Origin: Candidatus Fonsibacter ubiquis
GTDB taxonomy: Bacteria; Pseudomonadota; Alphaproteobacteria; Pelagibacterales; Pelagibacteraceae
Direction: 5' to 3'
DNA: 64,000 nt
Assembly (NCBI RefSeq): GCF_002688585.1
Contig: NZ_CP024034.1
Location: 921,501-985,500, forward strand
This document shows, piece after piece, positions 8,418 to 16,418 of this stretch. The notes under the pieces were generated by a model. The model was not told the origin of the DNA, did not search any database, and saw only the letters and a list, made by a program, of their open reading frames with translations. A program made the position numbers and the translations under genes. Each line of letters starts with the position of its first letter. Position 1 is the first letter of the stretch.

Positions 8418-8867
8418 ATGAAATATATAAATATTTTTTTAATATTACTTTGTTTATTTATTTCACAAGTATCAGCTCAACATAAAGACTCCAAAAACCA
8501 TAGTCATAAAAGTATTGAGGCTAAAATGCCTTATCCATCAGTAGATATAAGAGTTATTAAAGACGCAAAGTCAGGCTACAATATTCAATTAATTACTAAA
8601 AATTTTAAATTTACTCCAGAAAAAATTAATAAAGAAAATGTCATGAATGAAGGCCATGCACATATTTATATTAACGGAGTTAAGAATAGAGTTTATTCTG
8701 AATGGTATCATGTTGAAGATGAAAAACTAACTCAGCCAATTAATCAAATTAGAGCTACTTTAAATGCAAACGATCACTCTGAATATGCAGTAAACTCAAG
8801 ACCTATTGAAGCAATTGGTGCAATTAAAAACGAAAATATTGGTAATTGGTATAATAATAAGAAATAA
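8418..8867 (+). CDS. Secreted His-rich protein of unknown function
   Basis: 149 aa with a signal peptide of about 20 residues (ending SQVSA), followed by a His-rich stretch (QHKDSKNHSHKS). The mature part contains NEGHAHIYINGVKNRVYSEW near residues 76-95, then YHV. A G-H-A-H-x-Y-I-N-G-x-K motif followed by W-Y-H recurs in small exported proteobacterial proteins and suggests a beta-sandwich with exposed histidines, perhaps metal-binding. That function is inference only. It is convergent with the rhodanese gene, with adjacent stop codons. Confidence 0.75.
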   Translation: MKYINIFLILLCLFISQVSAQHKDSKNHSHKSIEAKMPYPSVDIRVIKDAKSGYNIQLITKNFKFTPEKINKENVMNEGHAHIYINGVKNRVYSEWYHVEDEKLTQPINQIRATLNANDHSEYAVNSRPIEAIGAIKNENIGNWYNNKK

Positions 8868-9260
8868 TTATTTACAAGGCAAATTCGATCTCTTCCAGCC
8901 TTCTCCTGTTGCTGGATTTCCCTCAAAGCCATCTGAAATATTAATTACGTTTTTATAACCCTCTTGTTGTAATAATTTTGCAGCAGCCATTGATCTCACC
9001 CCAGACCTACAAATAACTAAAATATTATCTTTTTTAGAAATTTTTTTATCAAGAAATTCTTTTATAAAATTCTCATTTTTTATTCTATCAGGCCCCACTA
9101 ACAGTGAGATAAATAATGTTTTAGAATTTAATAATTCAGCATCAGGCTTTCCAACACTATTCCACTCCTCTTCAGTTCTTACATCAAGAACTATGTTGTT
9201 AGAATTGTCGTTTAAAAAATCTTTAACTTTTTTAGATGGGATATTAAAAATCTCAGTCAT
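8868..9260 (-). CDS. Rhodanese-like domain protein
   Basis: 130 aa single rhodanese domain. The CH2A-like start VLDVRTEEEW is near residues 24-33, and the active-site loop CRSGVRSMAAAK (about 84-95) carries the persulfide-forming Cys. The C-terminal GFEGNPATGEGWKRSNLPCK adds a second Cys near the end. The likely role is sulfur transfer or thiosulfate:cyanide-type chemistry, acceptor unknown. It is 4 bases downstream of the aldehyde dehydrogenase gene on the same strand, so it is probably cotranscribed with it. Confidence 0.88.
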   Translation of the reverse strand: MTEIFNIPSKKVKDFLNDNSNNIVLDVRTEEEWNSVGKPDAELLNSKTLFISLLVGPDRIKNENFIKEFLDKKISKKDNILVICRSGVRSMAAAKLLQQEGYKNVINISDGFEGNPATGEGWKRSNLPCK

Positions 9261-9264
9261 AAAA

Positions 9265-10713
9265 TTATTTTATATTTCCAAATGACAAAGTTTTTAGTTC
9301 TAAATATTCTTCCATTCCATATTTTGCACCTTCTCTACCAATTCCAGACTGTTTAATTCCTCCAAATGGCATATAGGCACTTGCAAAAATTCCTGTGTTA
9401 ATTCCAACCATTCCAACTTCAATAGCCTCTGCTACTCTCCAAATTCTTGCAATATCCTTTGAAAAAAAATATGCGGCAAGCCCGAACTCAGTGTTATTTG
9501 CAAACTCAATAACTTCCTCCTCCGTTTTGAATTTAAAAAAAGGGGCCACAGGTCCAAATGTTTCTTCGTTTGCAAGTTTCATACTTTTATTAACATTCGC
9601 TAAAACTGTGGGCTCGTAAAATCTACCACCTAGCATATGACGTTTTCCACCAAGTTCAATTTTAGCTCCCTTTTGAACAGCGTCTTTAATATGCTCTTCA
9701 ACTTTTGCAATCGCCGCATCATCAATTAATGGTCCAAGTTGAGTATCACCTTTTAATCCATCTCCCATTTTTAATTTTTTAACAACATCAACTACTTTTT
9801 TTACAAAAACATCATAAATCTTTTCTTGAACGTAAATTCGATTTGGAGAAACACAGACTTGTCCTGTGTTTCTAAATTTCCCTAGCATTAATCCCTCAAC
9901 TGCAGCATCAAGATCGCAATCATCAAATACGATAAATGGAGCATTTCCTCCAAGCTCTAATGAAAGCTTTTTTACAGTGCTTGCACTTTGCTCCATTAAA
10001 ATTCTTCCAACTGCTGTACTTCCGGTAAATGAGATTTTTCTAACTTTTGGATTTGAAGTAATTTCTTTTCCAATTTCTTCAGGATCACCTGTGATAATAT
10101 TTATAACCCCTTTTGGAAAACCTGCTTTTTCAGCAAGGACTACGAATGCAATTGCTGTAAGAGGAGTTTGTTCCGCAGGTTTAATTACAAAAGTACATCC
10201 CGCAGCAAGTCCTGGCGCACATTTTCTTGTAATCATTGCTGCTGGAAAATTCCAAGGTGTAATAGCAGCACAAACTCCAATTGGCTGCTTAAGAGTTATC
10301 ATTCGTTTATCTTTTATTGGATCCGGAAGAACATCTCCGTAAACTCTTTTTGCTTCTTCAGCAAACCATTCTATAAAATTTGCAGCATAAACAATTTCAC
10401 CTTTTGCTTCACTTAAAGGTTTTCCTTGTTCAGTGGTCATGATTATTGCAAGATCATCTTGGTTTTCAATAACCAAGTCATACCACTTCTTTAAAATTTT
10501 TGATCTTTCATGAGCAGTTAATTTTGACCAACTTCTAAATGCAACTTCAGCAGCATTAATTGCATCTGATGTTTCCTTCTTTCCAAAATTTGGAACTTCC
10601 GCCAATAATTTACCGGTTGCAGGATTAATAATTTTTATTTTTTTTTCTAAACCAACCCAAGACCCATTTACGTAGCATTTGTAAATTAACAAACTTTGAT
10701 TTTTTATATTCAT
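9265..10713 (-). CDS. gabD: NAD(P)-dependent succinate-semialdehyde dehydrogenase family protein
   Basis: Aldehyde dehydrogenase of 482 aa with the start taken at 10713 (MNIKNQSLLIYKCYVNGSW), which matches GabD length; the frame stays open 17 codons further upstream but that extension looks spurious. Motifs are the cofactor region ITPWNFPAAMITRKCAPGLA, FTGSTAVGR, the general base in LELGGNAPFIVFDD, and the catalytic Cys in FRNTGQVCVSPNR. The Ser-Pro after the Cys differs from the usual GabD CxxANR, so a related semialdehyde could be the substrate. It is divergent from dctP and shares the upstream region with it, which suggests a link to the imported compound. Confidence 0.82.
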   Translation of the reverse strand: MNIKNQSLLIYKCYVNGSWVGLEKKIKIINPATGKLLAEVPNFGKKETSDAINAAEVAFRSWSKLTAHERSKILKKWYDLVIENQDDLAIIMTTEQGKPLSEAKGEIVYAANFIEWFAEEAKRVYGDVLPDPIKDKRMITLKQPIGVCAAITPWNFPAAMITRKCAPGLAAGCTFVIKPAEQTPLTAIAFVVLAEKAGFPKGVINIITGDPEEIGKEITSNPKVRKISFTGSTAVGRILMEQSASTVKKLSLELGGNAPFIVFDDCDLDAAVEGLMLGKFRNTGQVCVSPNRIYVQEKIYDVFVKKVVDVVKKLKMGDGLKGDTQLGPLIDDAAIAKVEEHIKDAVQKGAKIELGGKRHMLGGRFYEPTVLANVNKSMKLANEETFGPVAPFFKFKTEEEVIEFANNTEFGLAAYFFSKDIARIWRVAEAIEVGMVGINTGIFASAYMPFGGIKQSGIGREGAKYGMEEYLELKTLSFGNIK

Positions 10714-10865
10714 TTTTAAGTATATTTTGGGCTTAAATTGAGCTTTTTTTAATATTATATGCAAACGAATTGAAACTCAAACCTTAGTATATTTAAACTT
10801 GTCAATATTATTAGCCTATATAAACTGAAATACTTTTAAATTAACAAAATAAGGGAAATAACTAA

Positions 10866-11873
10866 ATGTTTAAAAAAATAACAAGTTTATTTACTGCAAT
10901 AACTTTTATTGCTGTAACTTCACTATTTGGTTTATCTGCATCTGCTCAAACTCCAATGGTAATTAAATTGAGTCACGTAGTTGCTGAAAATACACCAAAA
11001 GGTCTTGCTTCTTTAAAATTTAAAGAACTTGCTGAAAAAAAACTACCTGGAAAAGTACAAGTTCAAGTGTTTCCAAGTTCACAATTATTTGGTGATGCTA
11101 AAGAACTTGAGGCTCTTTTACTGAATGACGTACAAATTATAAATCCTTCACTTTCAAAATTTGATCGTTATACAAAGAAAATTTCTGTATTTGATTTACC
11201 ATTCTTATTTAAAGATGCTAAAGCGGCAGCAGATTTTCAAAAATCAAAAGAGGGTCAAGCTTTACTTAAATCGATGGAAGATAAAGGTTTAATTGGACTT
11301 GCTTACTGGCATAACGGTATGAAACATTTTTCTACCAATAAAGATTTTAGAGTTCCAGCTGATGTCAAAGGTTTAAAATTTAGAATTCAACCTTCTGATG
11401 TTTATGAATCTTTTATAAAATCAATTGGGGGCAGTGCTCAAAAAATGGCATTTGCAGAAGTTTATCAAGGCTTACAAACTGGAGTAGTTGATGGTCAAGA
11501 AAATACCTTTTCTAACATCTACTCACAAAAATTCCATGAAGTTCAAAAAACAATAGTTGAAACAAATCATGGAATTTTAGATTACATGGTCGTTGTAAAT
11601 GCTAAATGGTGGAATAGTTTGCCAGCTGATATCAAAAAAGGTTTGTCCGAAGCAATGGCAGAGGCAACAATTTATAATAATCAAATTGGTCAACAGAAAA
11701 ATGATGAGGCTAGAAAATTAATCGTTGATTCTGGAAAAGCAAAAGTAGTTAAGTTGACTGATGCACAATTGGCTGAATGGAGAAAAGCTGTTGCGCCTGT
11801 TTATGCTCAATTTGAAAAAGATATCGGGGCAGATTTAATCAAAGCTGCTCAAAGTCATAGTTTAAAAAAATAA
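10866..11873 (+). CDS. dctP: TRAP transporter substrate-binding protein, DctP family
   Basis: 335 aa periplasmic binding protein with a signal peptide of about 27 residues (ending ASA). Conserved DctP features are KLSHVVAENTPKG at the mature N-terminus, the ligand-contacting Arg in GLKFRIQPSDVYESF (about residues 172-186), and FAEVYQGLQTGVVDGQENTF (about 199-218). These resemble C4-dicarboxylate-type DctP proteins, but ligand assignments in this family from sequence are unreliable. A good Shine-Dalgarno (AAGGGA) lies about 10 bases before the ATG. A strong terminator follows the gene, so dctP is probably made in excess over dctQM. Confidence 0.9.
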   Translation: MFKKITSLFTAITFIAVTSLFGLSASAQTPMVIKLSHVVAENTPKGLASLKFKELAEKKLPGKVQVQVFPSSQLFGDAKELEALLLNDVQIINPSLSKFDRYTKKISVFDLPFLFKDAKAAADFQKSKEGQALLKSMEDKGLIGLAYWHNGMKHFSTNKDFRVPADVKGLKFRIQPSDVYESFIKSIGGSAQKMAFAEVYQGLQTGVVDGQENTFSNIYSQKFHEVQKTIVETNHGILDYMVVVNAKWWNSLPADIKKGLSEAMAEATIYNNQIGQQKNDEARKLIVDSGKAKVVKLTDAQLAEWRKAVAPVYAQFEKDIGADLIKAAQSHSLKK

Positions 11874-11883
11874 TTTTTTATTA

Positions 11884-11919
11884 ATCCAGCGCAGCTAAAG
11901 TCTGCGCTGGATTTTTTTT
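11884..11919 (+). terminator. Intrinsic terminator/attenuator between dctP and dctQ
   Basis: A perfect 11-bp GC-containing stem (arms 11884-11894 and 11902-11912, 7-base loop) is followed directly by a run of eight T, the classical intrinsic terminator layout. It lies between the dctP stop and the dctQ start. Since dctQ has only 8 bases after the T run, dctQM must rely on read-through or on a promoter inside this hairpin region. Confidence 0.9.
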
Positions 11920-11927
11920 AATACTTT

Positions 11928-12470
11928 ATGAAAAAATTTTACGAAAACTTTGAACAATATTTTGTAGCTTGTTTATTGGCTGGAATGACACTTTTAGCTG
12001 TCGTTAATGTTTTTGTAAGATACGTTCTAAAAGGAAATATTACATGGGCAATGGAGGCAAAAATCTTCATGTTTGCTTGGCTTATATTTTTTGGAGCAAG
12101 TTGGGGCATTAGAATTGGTGCTCATATTGGCATGGAGTCTTTTGTAAATTTATTTTCAAGTAAAATTAAAAGATTATTTGCATTATTTGCTGTTTTATTA
12201 TGTTTAACATATGCAGTTATAATTTTAATTGGCAGTTACAATTATGTTGAAAAAATCTACTCAATTGGAATTCTTTCGCAAGATATAAAATGGTTACCAC
12301 AGTGGGTGCCAAGATTAATTATGCCTATCGGATATGGCCTTATCATTTTTAGATTAGTTGAAATTTTAATAAGAATTATTCTTGGTAAACAAGATAACCT
12401 TAATTTATTAGATGAAGCAAAGGATGCTATAAAATCTTTTAAATTTGATAATAACAATCCAAAACAATGA
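11928..12470 (+). CDS. dctQ: TRAP transporter small permease, DctQ family
   Basis: 180 aa with four predicted membrane helices (about residues 13-33, 47-65, 84-106, 126-146). DctQ features are NVFVRYVLKGNITWAMEAKI (about residues 27-46) and FMFAWLIFFGASWGIR, followed by AHIGMESFV. It partners DctM to form the membrane part of the Na+-driven TRAP importer fed by DctP. Its stop overlaps the dctM start by four bases (ATGA). Confidence 0.92.
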   Translation: MKKFYENFEQYFVACLLAGMTLLAVVNVFVRYVLKGNITWAMEAKIFMFAWLIFFGASWGIRIGAHIGMESFVNLFSSKIKRLFALFAVLLCLTYAVIILIGSYNYVEKIYSIGILSQDIKWLPQWVPRLIMPIGYGLIIFRLVEILIRIILGKQDNLNLLDEAKDAIKSFKFDNNNPKQ

Positions 12471-13777
12471 CAACATTAACATTATTCTCAGTTTTATTTG
12501 TTTGTATTCTTATTGGAGTGCCAATCGCAGTTTCTTTAGGTTTATCAAGTCTTATTGCAATATTATTATTTGGTAAAGATTCTCTTGCCTCCTTATCACT
12601 TAAACTTTTTGATACCTCAGAACATTACACCTTAATGGCAATTCCTTTTTTTATTTTAGGAGGGGCTTTAATGAGTACTGGAGGAGTTGCAAAAAGACTA
12701 GTTAGATTTGCTGTTGCGTGCGTTGGACACATAAGAGGAGGTCTTGCGATATCTGCAGTTCTCGCTTGTACATTTTTTGCTGCAGTATCAGGATCTTCGC
12801 CTGCAACAGTTGTTGCTGTAGGCAGTATCATGATTGCGGGTATGGTTAGCGCTGGTTATACAAAAGAATTTGCGGCTGGAGTGATGTGCAATGCAGGAAC
12901 TCTTGGAATTTTAATGCCTCCATCTATTGTGATGGTTGTATATTGTGCAGTCACTGAACAATCAGTTGGAAGATTATTTTTAGCAGGAATTATTCCTGCA
13001 TTATTACTTGCAAGTTCACTAATGCTTGCAATCTATATACGAGCGCGCATGATAGGTTTGCCTTCTCAACCTAAAGCATCAACCAAAGAACTTATCGATA
13101 GTGCTAAAGATGCTGTATGGGGATTTTTTCTTTTATTTATAATTATGGGTGGAATTTATGGAGGAATTTTTACACCAACAGAGGCAGCGGCCGTTGCAGC
13201 CGTTTATGCAGTACTCGTTTCATTATTTATTTACAAAGATATTACTTTTAAAACTCTTCCCCACGTTTTTGTTGATGCATCCAAAACAACAGTGATGCTG
13301 ATGTTTATAATTGCAAATGCTATTTTATTTGCACATATTTTAACTACAGAAAGAATACCACAACTCATAACTGAACAAATCACAAGCATGGGTCTTTCAC
13401 CTATAGTATTTTTAATTATCGTAAATCTTATTTTATTAGTTGCTGGTAATTTTATGGAACCAACAGCAATTTTATTAATTTTAGCACCAATATTTTTTCC
13501 AATTGCAGTCGCACTAGGAATAGATCCAATTCATCTTGGAATTATAATGGTGGTTAATATGGAAATTGGAATGATTACACCGCCTGTGGGGCTAAACCTT
13601 TTTGTAACATCTGGCATAACCGGTATGCCTTTATTGAGTGTAGTTAAAGCGGCTTTTCCTTGGCTAAGTGTTTTGTTGGTTTTTTTAGTTATTATCACTT
13701 ACTTTCCAAAAATATCAACTATTCTTCCTGATATGATTATGGGGCCTCAGGATAAAATAATCTTAAAACAAAGATAA
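12467..13777 (+). CDS. dctM: TRAP transporter large permease, DctM family
   Basis: 436 aa integral membrane protein with about 12-13 hydrophobic segments, the usual DctM length. Signature stretches include GSSPATVVAVGSIM (about residues 109-122), GTLGILMPPSIVMVVY, FTPTEAAAVAAVYA, GNFMEPTAILLILAP and GMITPPVGLNLFV. It forms the transport channel with DctQ, using a Na+ gradient. It overlaps dctQ by four bases and is followed after 6 bases by a hydratase gene, so import and first catabolic step are likely coexpressed. Confidence 0.94.
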   Translation: MTTLTLFSVLFVCILIGVPIAVSLGLSSLIAILLFGKDSLASLSLKLFDTSEHYTLMAIPFFILGGALMSTGGVAKRLVRFAVACVGHIRGGLAISAVLACTFFAAVSGSSPATVVAVGSIMIAGMVSAGYTKEFAAGVMCNAGTLGILMPPSIVMVVYCAVTEQSVGRLFLAGIIPALLLASSLMLAIYIRARMIGLPSQPKASTKELIDSAKDAVWGFFLLFIIMGGIYGGIFTPTEAAAVAAVYAVLVSLFIYKDITFKTLPHVFVDASKTTVMLMFIIANAILFAHILTTERIPQLITEQITSMGLSPIVFLIIVNLILLVAGNFMEPTAILLILAPIFFPIAVALGIDPIHLGIIMVVNMEIGMITPPVGLNLFVTSGITGMPLLSVVKAAFPWLSVLLVFLVIITYFPKISTILPDMIMGPQDKIILKQR

Positions 13778-13783
13778 TTCAAA

Positions 13784-14560
13784 ATGAAAGCAAAACTAAT
13801 AAAAAATATTTCTGAAAAAATAGCTTACGCTAGATATAAAAAAAATTTTTTACCAAAAATTTCTAAAAATTTAATTAGCAATCCTAATACCGCAACTCAA
13901 ATCTGTCGAGATGCTGAGATGGAATTACTATGGAATCCAATTGGTTTTAAAGCTGGAGCTACAAATAAAAGTATGTGGAATAAATTAAAAGCAAAAAAAC
14001 CTTTCTTTTCTTATTTATATGAAGAAAGCACATACAAAAATAATGGTAAAGTGCCATTTCAAAAAAACCTATTAGGAGCAGAACTTGAGGTTGCTTTTAA
14101 AATTAAGAATGAAGTTTTTAATTTTAATAAAAAAATTACTAAATCAAACATAAGTAAATTTATTATTGGGATAGCTCCTGCAATTGAAGTTGTAGGATTT
14201 AGACAAAAATTAAAAGCAATAGATTGTCTTGGTCGAATGATTTCAGATTTTGGCTTAAACGTTGCCTTTGTTGCTGGGAAATTAAAAAAATATAGTTTAA
14301 AAAAAATAACTTCAGTCCCAACTACTTTAATAAATAAAACTGCCAAAAAAAATTACCCAGGTAATACAAAAATTGTCCTTGGCAATCCAATTAATTCTCT
14401 AATTTGGCTTCTTAATGAGATTAAGAAAAATAATATGATATTAAGTTTTGATTTTTGGGTAACTTCAGGATCATCTACTCCTATTATTCCTATAAAAAAA
14501 GGTGATCTTTTTTACGGAAATATTAAAGGTCTTGGTAGTGTATCTGTCAAAATAAGTTAA
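13784..14560 (+). CDS. MhpD-like 2-oxo-hydratase / FAH-superfamily protein
   Basis: 258 aa protein of the 2-keto-4-pentenoate hydratase (COG3971) group. Visible features are GFKAGATNKSMWNKL (about residues 44-58), LGAELEVAFKI (metal-binding Glu pair region, about 92-102), GIAPAIEVVGFR and the C-terminal GDLFYGNIKGLGSVSV. Relatives hydrate 2-oxo-4-enoates or decarboxylate oxo-acids with a divalent metal. Since it closes the dctPQM operon, it may act on the compound imported by that transporter or a product of it. The substrate is unknown. Confidence 0.72.
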   Translation: MKAKLIKNISEKIAYARYKKNFLPKISKNLISNPNTATQICRDAEMELLWNPIGFKAGATNKSMWNKLKAKKPFFSYLYEESTYKNNGKVPFQKNLLGAELEVAFKIKNEVFNFNKKITKSNISKFIIGIAPAIEVVGFRQKLKAIDCLGRMISDFGLNVAFVAGKLKKYSLKKITSVPTTLINKTAKKNYPGNTKIVLGNPINSLIWLLNEIKKNNMILSFDFWVTSGSSTPIIPIKKGDLFYGNIKGLGSVSVKIS

Positions 14561-14561
14561 A

Positions 14562-15482
14562 TTATTTTTTAGAAACTGCAGTTTTTTTTGAAAGATAAAT
14601 TAACAAAATAATTGCAACTGAAAAAATAATTGTAAGGAAATCCAAATTTTCTCCAAGAATATAAATTGAAAATGCAAAAGTAAAAAAAGGCATCAGTAAC
14701 TGAATCTGACTGACACGAACAGCTCCTCCTAAATCCAGCCCCTTATACCAGGCAAAAAATCCTATCCACTGCGAAAATATTGCAACATATAAAAAACCAA
14801 TCCATGAAATAATATTAATTTCAGTTTTTGGAAAATAATAAATTGCAAAACCGAAATGAAATGGCATGGCAAGAACAAGCGCCCATGAAATAACCTCTGG
14901 TGCAGCCATAACTTTAGTAAGTTTAGCTCCAAAATTATAACCCACAGCTGCAGCAATTACAGCAATACAAAAAAGTATATCATAATGGGATATTTCAAAT
15001 GTAGTATTTGAATTTTCGTTATGAAGCAGGATGTAAATAACAACAATAATACTTCCAAAAAAAGCACATAACCAAAAACTTTTAGATGCCTTTTGTTTAA
15101 AATAAAATGATGCAAAAATCGCTGTTGCAAGAGGTAAGAAAGCTAAGATAACACCTGCGTGAATTGAGGTAGAATAAATTAAACCAAAAGATAGTGTCAA
15201 AGGAAACGTAACGGACAGGCATAAAGCAATTACAGAAAAATTTAGTAGATCTTTTTTCTGAGGGATCTTTTTTTTTAAAGTAAGTAAATATAAGAGTGAT
15301 AAAAAACCAGCAAGCGTTGATCTTCCAAAGGTAATAAATTCTGCAGAAAGTTGGCTATTACTTGGTCCTAATGCAATTTTCGTTGCAACTGGAGTAATTG
15401 AAAATATTAATATTCCAACGAATCCATAAATAAATCCCCTACTTTCATTACTTAAATTGAGGAAAAAATTATTAAAAGGCAT
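14562..15482 (-). CDS. EamA/DMT family transporter (second of three)
   Basis: 306 aa with about ten hydrophobic helices in two EamA repeats. Family signals are IFSITPVATKIALGPSNSQL near residues 22-41 and FLYVAIFSQWIGFFAWYKGL in the second half, then LDLGGAVRVSQIQLLMPFF. The substrate is unknown; relatives export amino acids and related metabolites. It is convergent with the hydratase gene, with one base between the stop codons. Confidence 0.85.
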   Translation of the reverse strand: MPFNNFFLNLSNESRGFIYGFVGILIFSITPVATKIALGPSNSQLSAEFITFGRSTLAGFLSLLYLLTLKKKIPQKKDLLNFSVIALCLSVTFPLTLSFGLIYSTSIHAGVILAFLPLATAIFASFYFKQKASKSFWLCAFFGSIIVVIYILLHNENSNTTFEISHYDILFCIAVIAAAVGYNFGAKLTKVMAAPEVISWALVLAMPFHFGFAIYYFPKTEINIISWIGFLYVAIFSQWIGFFAWYKGLDLGGAVRVSQIQLLMPFFTFAFSIYILGENLDFLTIIFSVAIILLIYLSKKTAVSKK

Positions 15483-15671
15483 TAATCAGTAAGTTGTATC
15501 TTAAAAAAAAAAAAAAGTGACAAAAAAGCAACAATAAAACTCAATAAAATCAGTATTTTTAAACAACTAATAATAACGTACTTCATTTATATGTATATAT
15601 AAGGTGTAAGTTTCTCAATATTAATTATAAAGGTTCTTAAGTTTAATTAAACAATTAATAAGGTTATTATA

Positions 15672-16367
15672 ATGAATAAAACAAAAACTTTGTTGGCAAC
15701 AACAATACTAGCTACTTCATTTTCCACAGCTGCATATTCTCAAAATATTAATGTGGGTATTTCTGGTGCATTCGGAAAAATGGATGCTGAAGGAACAGAA
15801 ACTAACGTTACTGCAAAAGCAAAAAAATCAGGAGATGCAAATTTCCCATTTGCTTCAATATTTGCAGAATACAATTTAGTAGTTGATAAATCTTTGACTA
15901 TGGTACTTGGCTTGGATTATGTCCCGCTTAGCACTGAGATTGAAGATACATCAAGAGCTGATACAAATTTAGGCGGTGGTGGAGCTGGTAGCGGAAGTAA
16001 CCCTACAACAACTTCTACAAAAAAAGCAAAGTTAGAATTAGAAAATCACGCGACACTATATTTACAACCAACTTATAGTTTAGGTGGTGGTCTTTCTGTT
16101 TTTGGAAAAGTTGGATACTCTCATGCAGATTTGCAAGTTACATCGAATAACGCTGCAACAGGATCCACTCTAAATAAGAAAGATGATCTAGAAGGTTACC
16201 TTGTTGGTGTTGGTGTTCAAAAGAATATTGATAAAAGTACTTTTGTTAGATTTGAAGCAAACTACACTGACTACGATACTGTGACTTATACAAATAGTAA
16301 TGGTACAAGATTTACTGCAGATCCAAAGTTATATGCTGCAAAAATTTCGGTTGGAAAGAGTTTCTAA
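15672..16367 (+). CDS. Outer-membrane beta-barrel protein (OmpA/porin-like)
   Basis: 231 aa with a signal peptide of about 23 residues (ending TAAYS). The mature part alternates short amphipathic strands and polar loops: NINVGISGAFGKMD, FASIFAEYNLVVDKSL, ATLYLQPTYSLGGGLSVFGK, VGVGVQKNIDKSTFVRFEAN. It ends LYAAKISVGKSF with the C-terminal Phe typical of outer-membrane barrels. There is a Gly/Ser/Thr-rich loop (GGGGAGSGSNPTTTS, about residues 99-113). The size suggests an 8-stranded barrel. Its role, pore or structural, is unknown. It is flanked by a 189-base upstream gap and a terminator, so it is monocistronic. Confidence 0.8.
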   Translation: MNKTKTLLATTILATSFSTAAYSQNINVGISGAFGKMDAEGTETNVTAKAKKSGDANFPFASIFAEYNLVVDKSLTMVLGLDYVPLSTEIEDTSRADTNLGGGGAGSGSNPTTTSTKKAKLELENHATLYLQPTYSLGGGLSVFGKVGYSHADLQVTSNNAATGSTLNKKDDLEGYLVGVGVQKNIDKSTFVRFEANYTDYDTVTYTNSNGTRFTADPKLYAAKISVGKSF

Positions 16368-16383
16368 TTAAAAAAATTTTATA

Positions 16384-16418
16384 AAAGCCTCAGATAACTT
16401 TTTATCTGGGGCTTTTTT
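16384..16418 (+). terminator. Bidirectional intrinsic terminator
   Basis: A 13-bp stem with one G-T pair (arms 16384-16396 and 16403-16415, 6-base loop) is flanked by A-rich sequence on the left and a T run on the right. It ends the outer-membrane protein gene and, read on the other strand, sits just past the stop of the convergent lysine-rich gene, so it can serve both. Confidence 0.85.

Noticed and set aside
9866-10416. Plus-strand ORFs of 158 and 82 codons opposite gabD
   Set aside because: They lie antisense to a gene with complete aldehyde dehydrogenase motifs and have no start context or family resemblance.
10714-10764. N-terminal extension of the GabD ORF
   Set aside because: The added 17 residues are Lys/Ile/Leu-rich and not part of the family; the ATG at 10713 gives the usual length.
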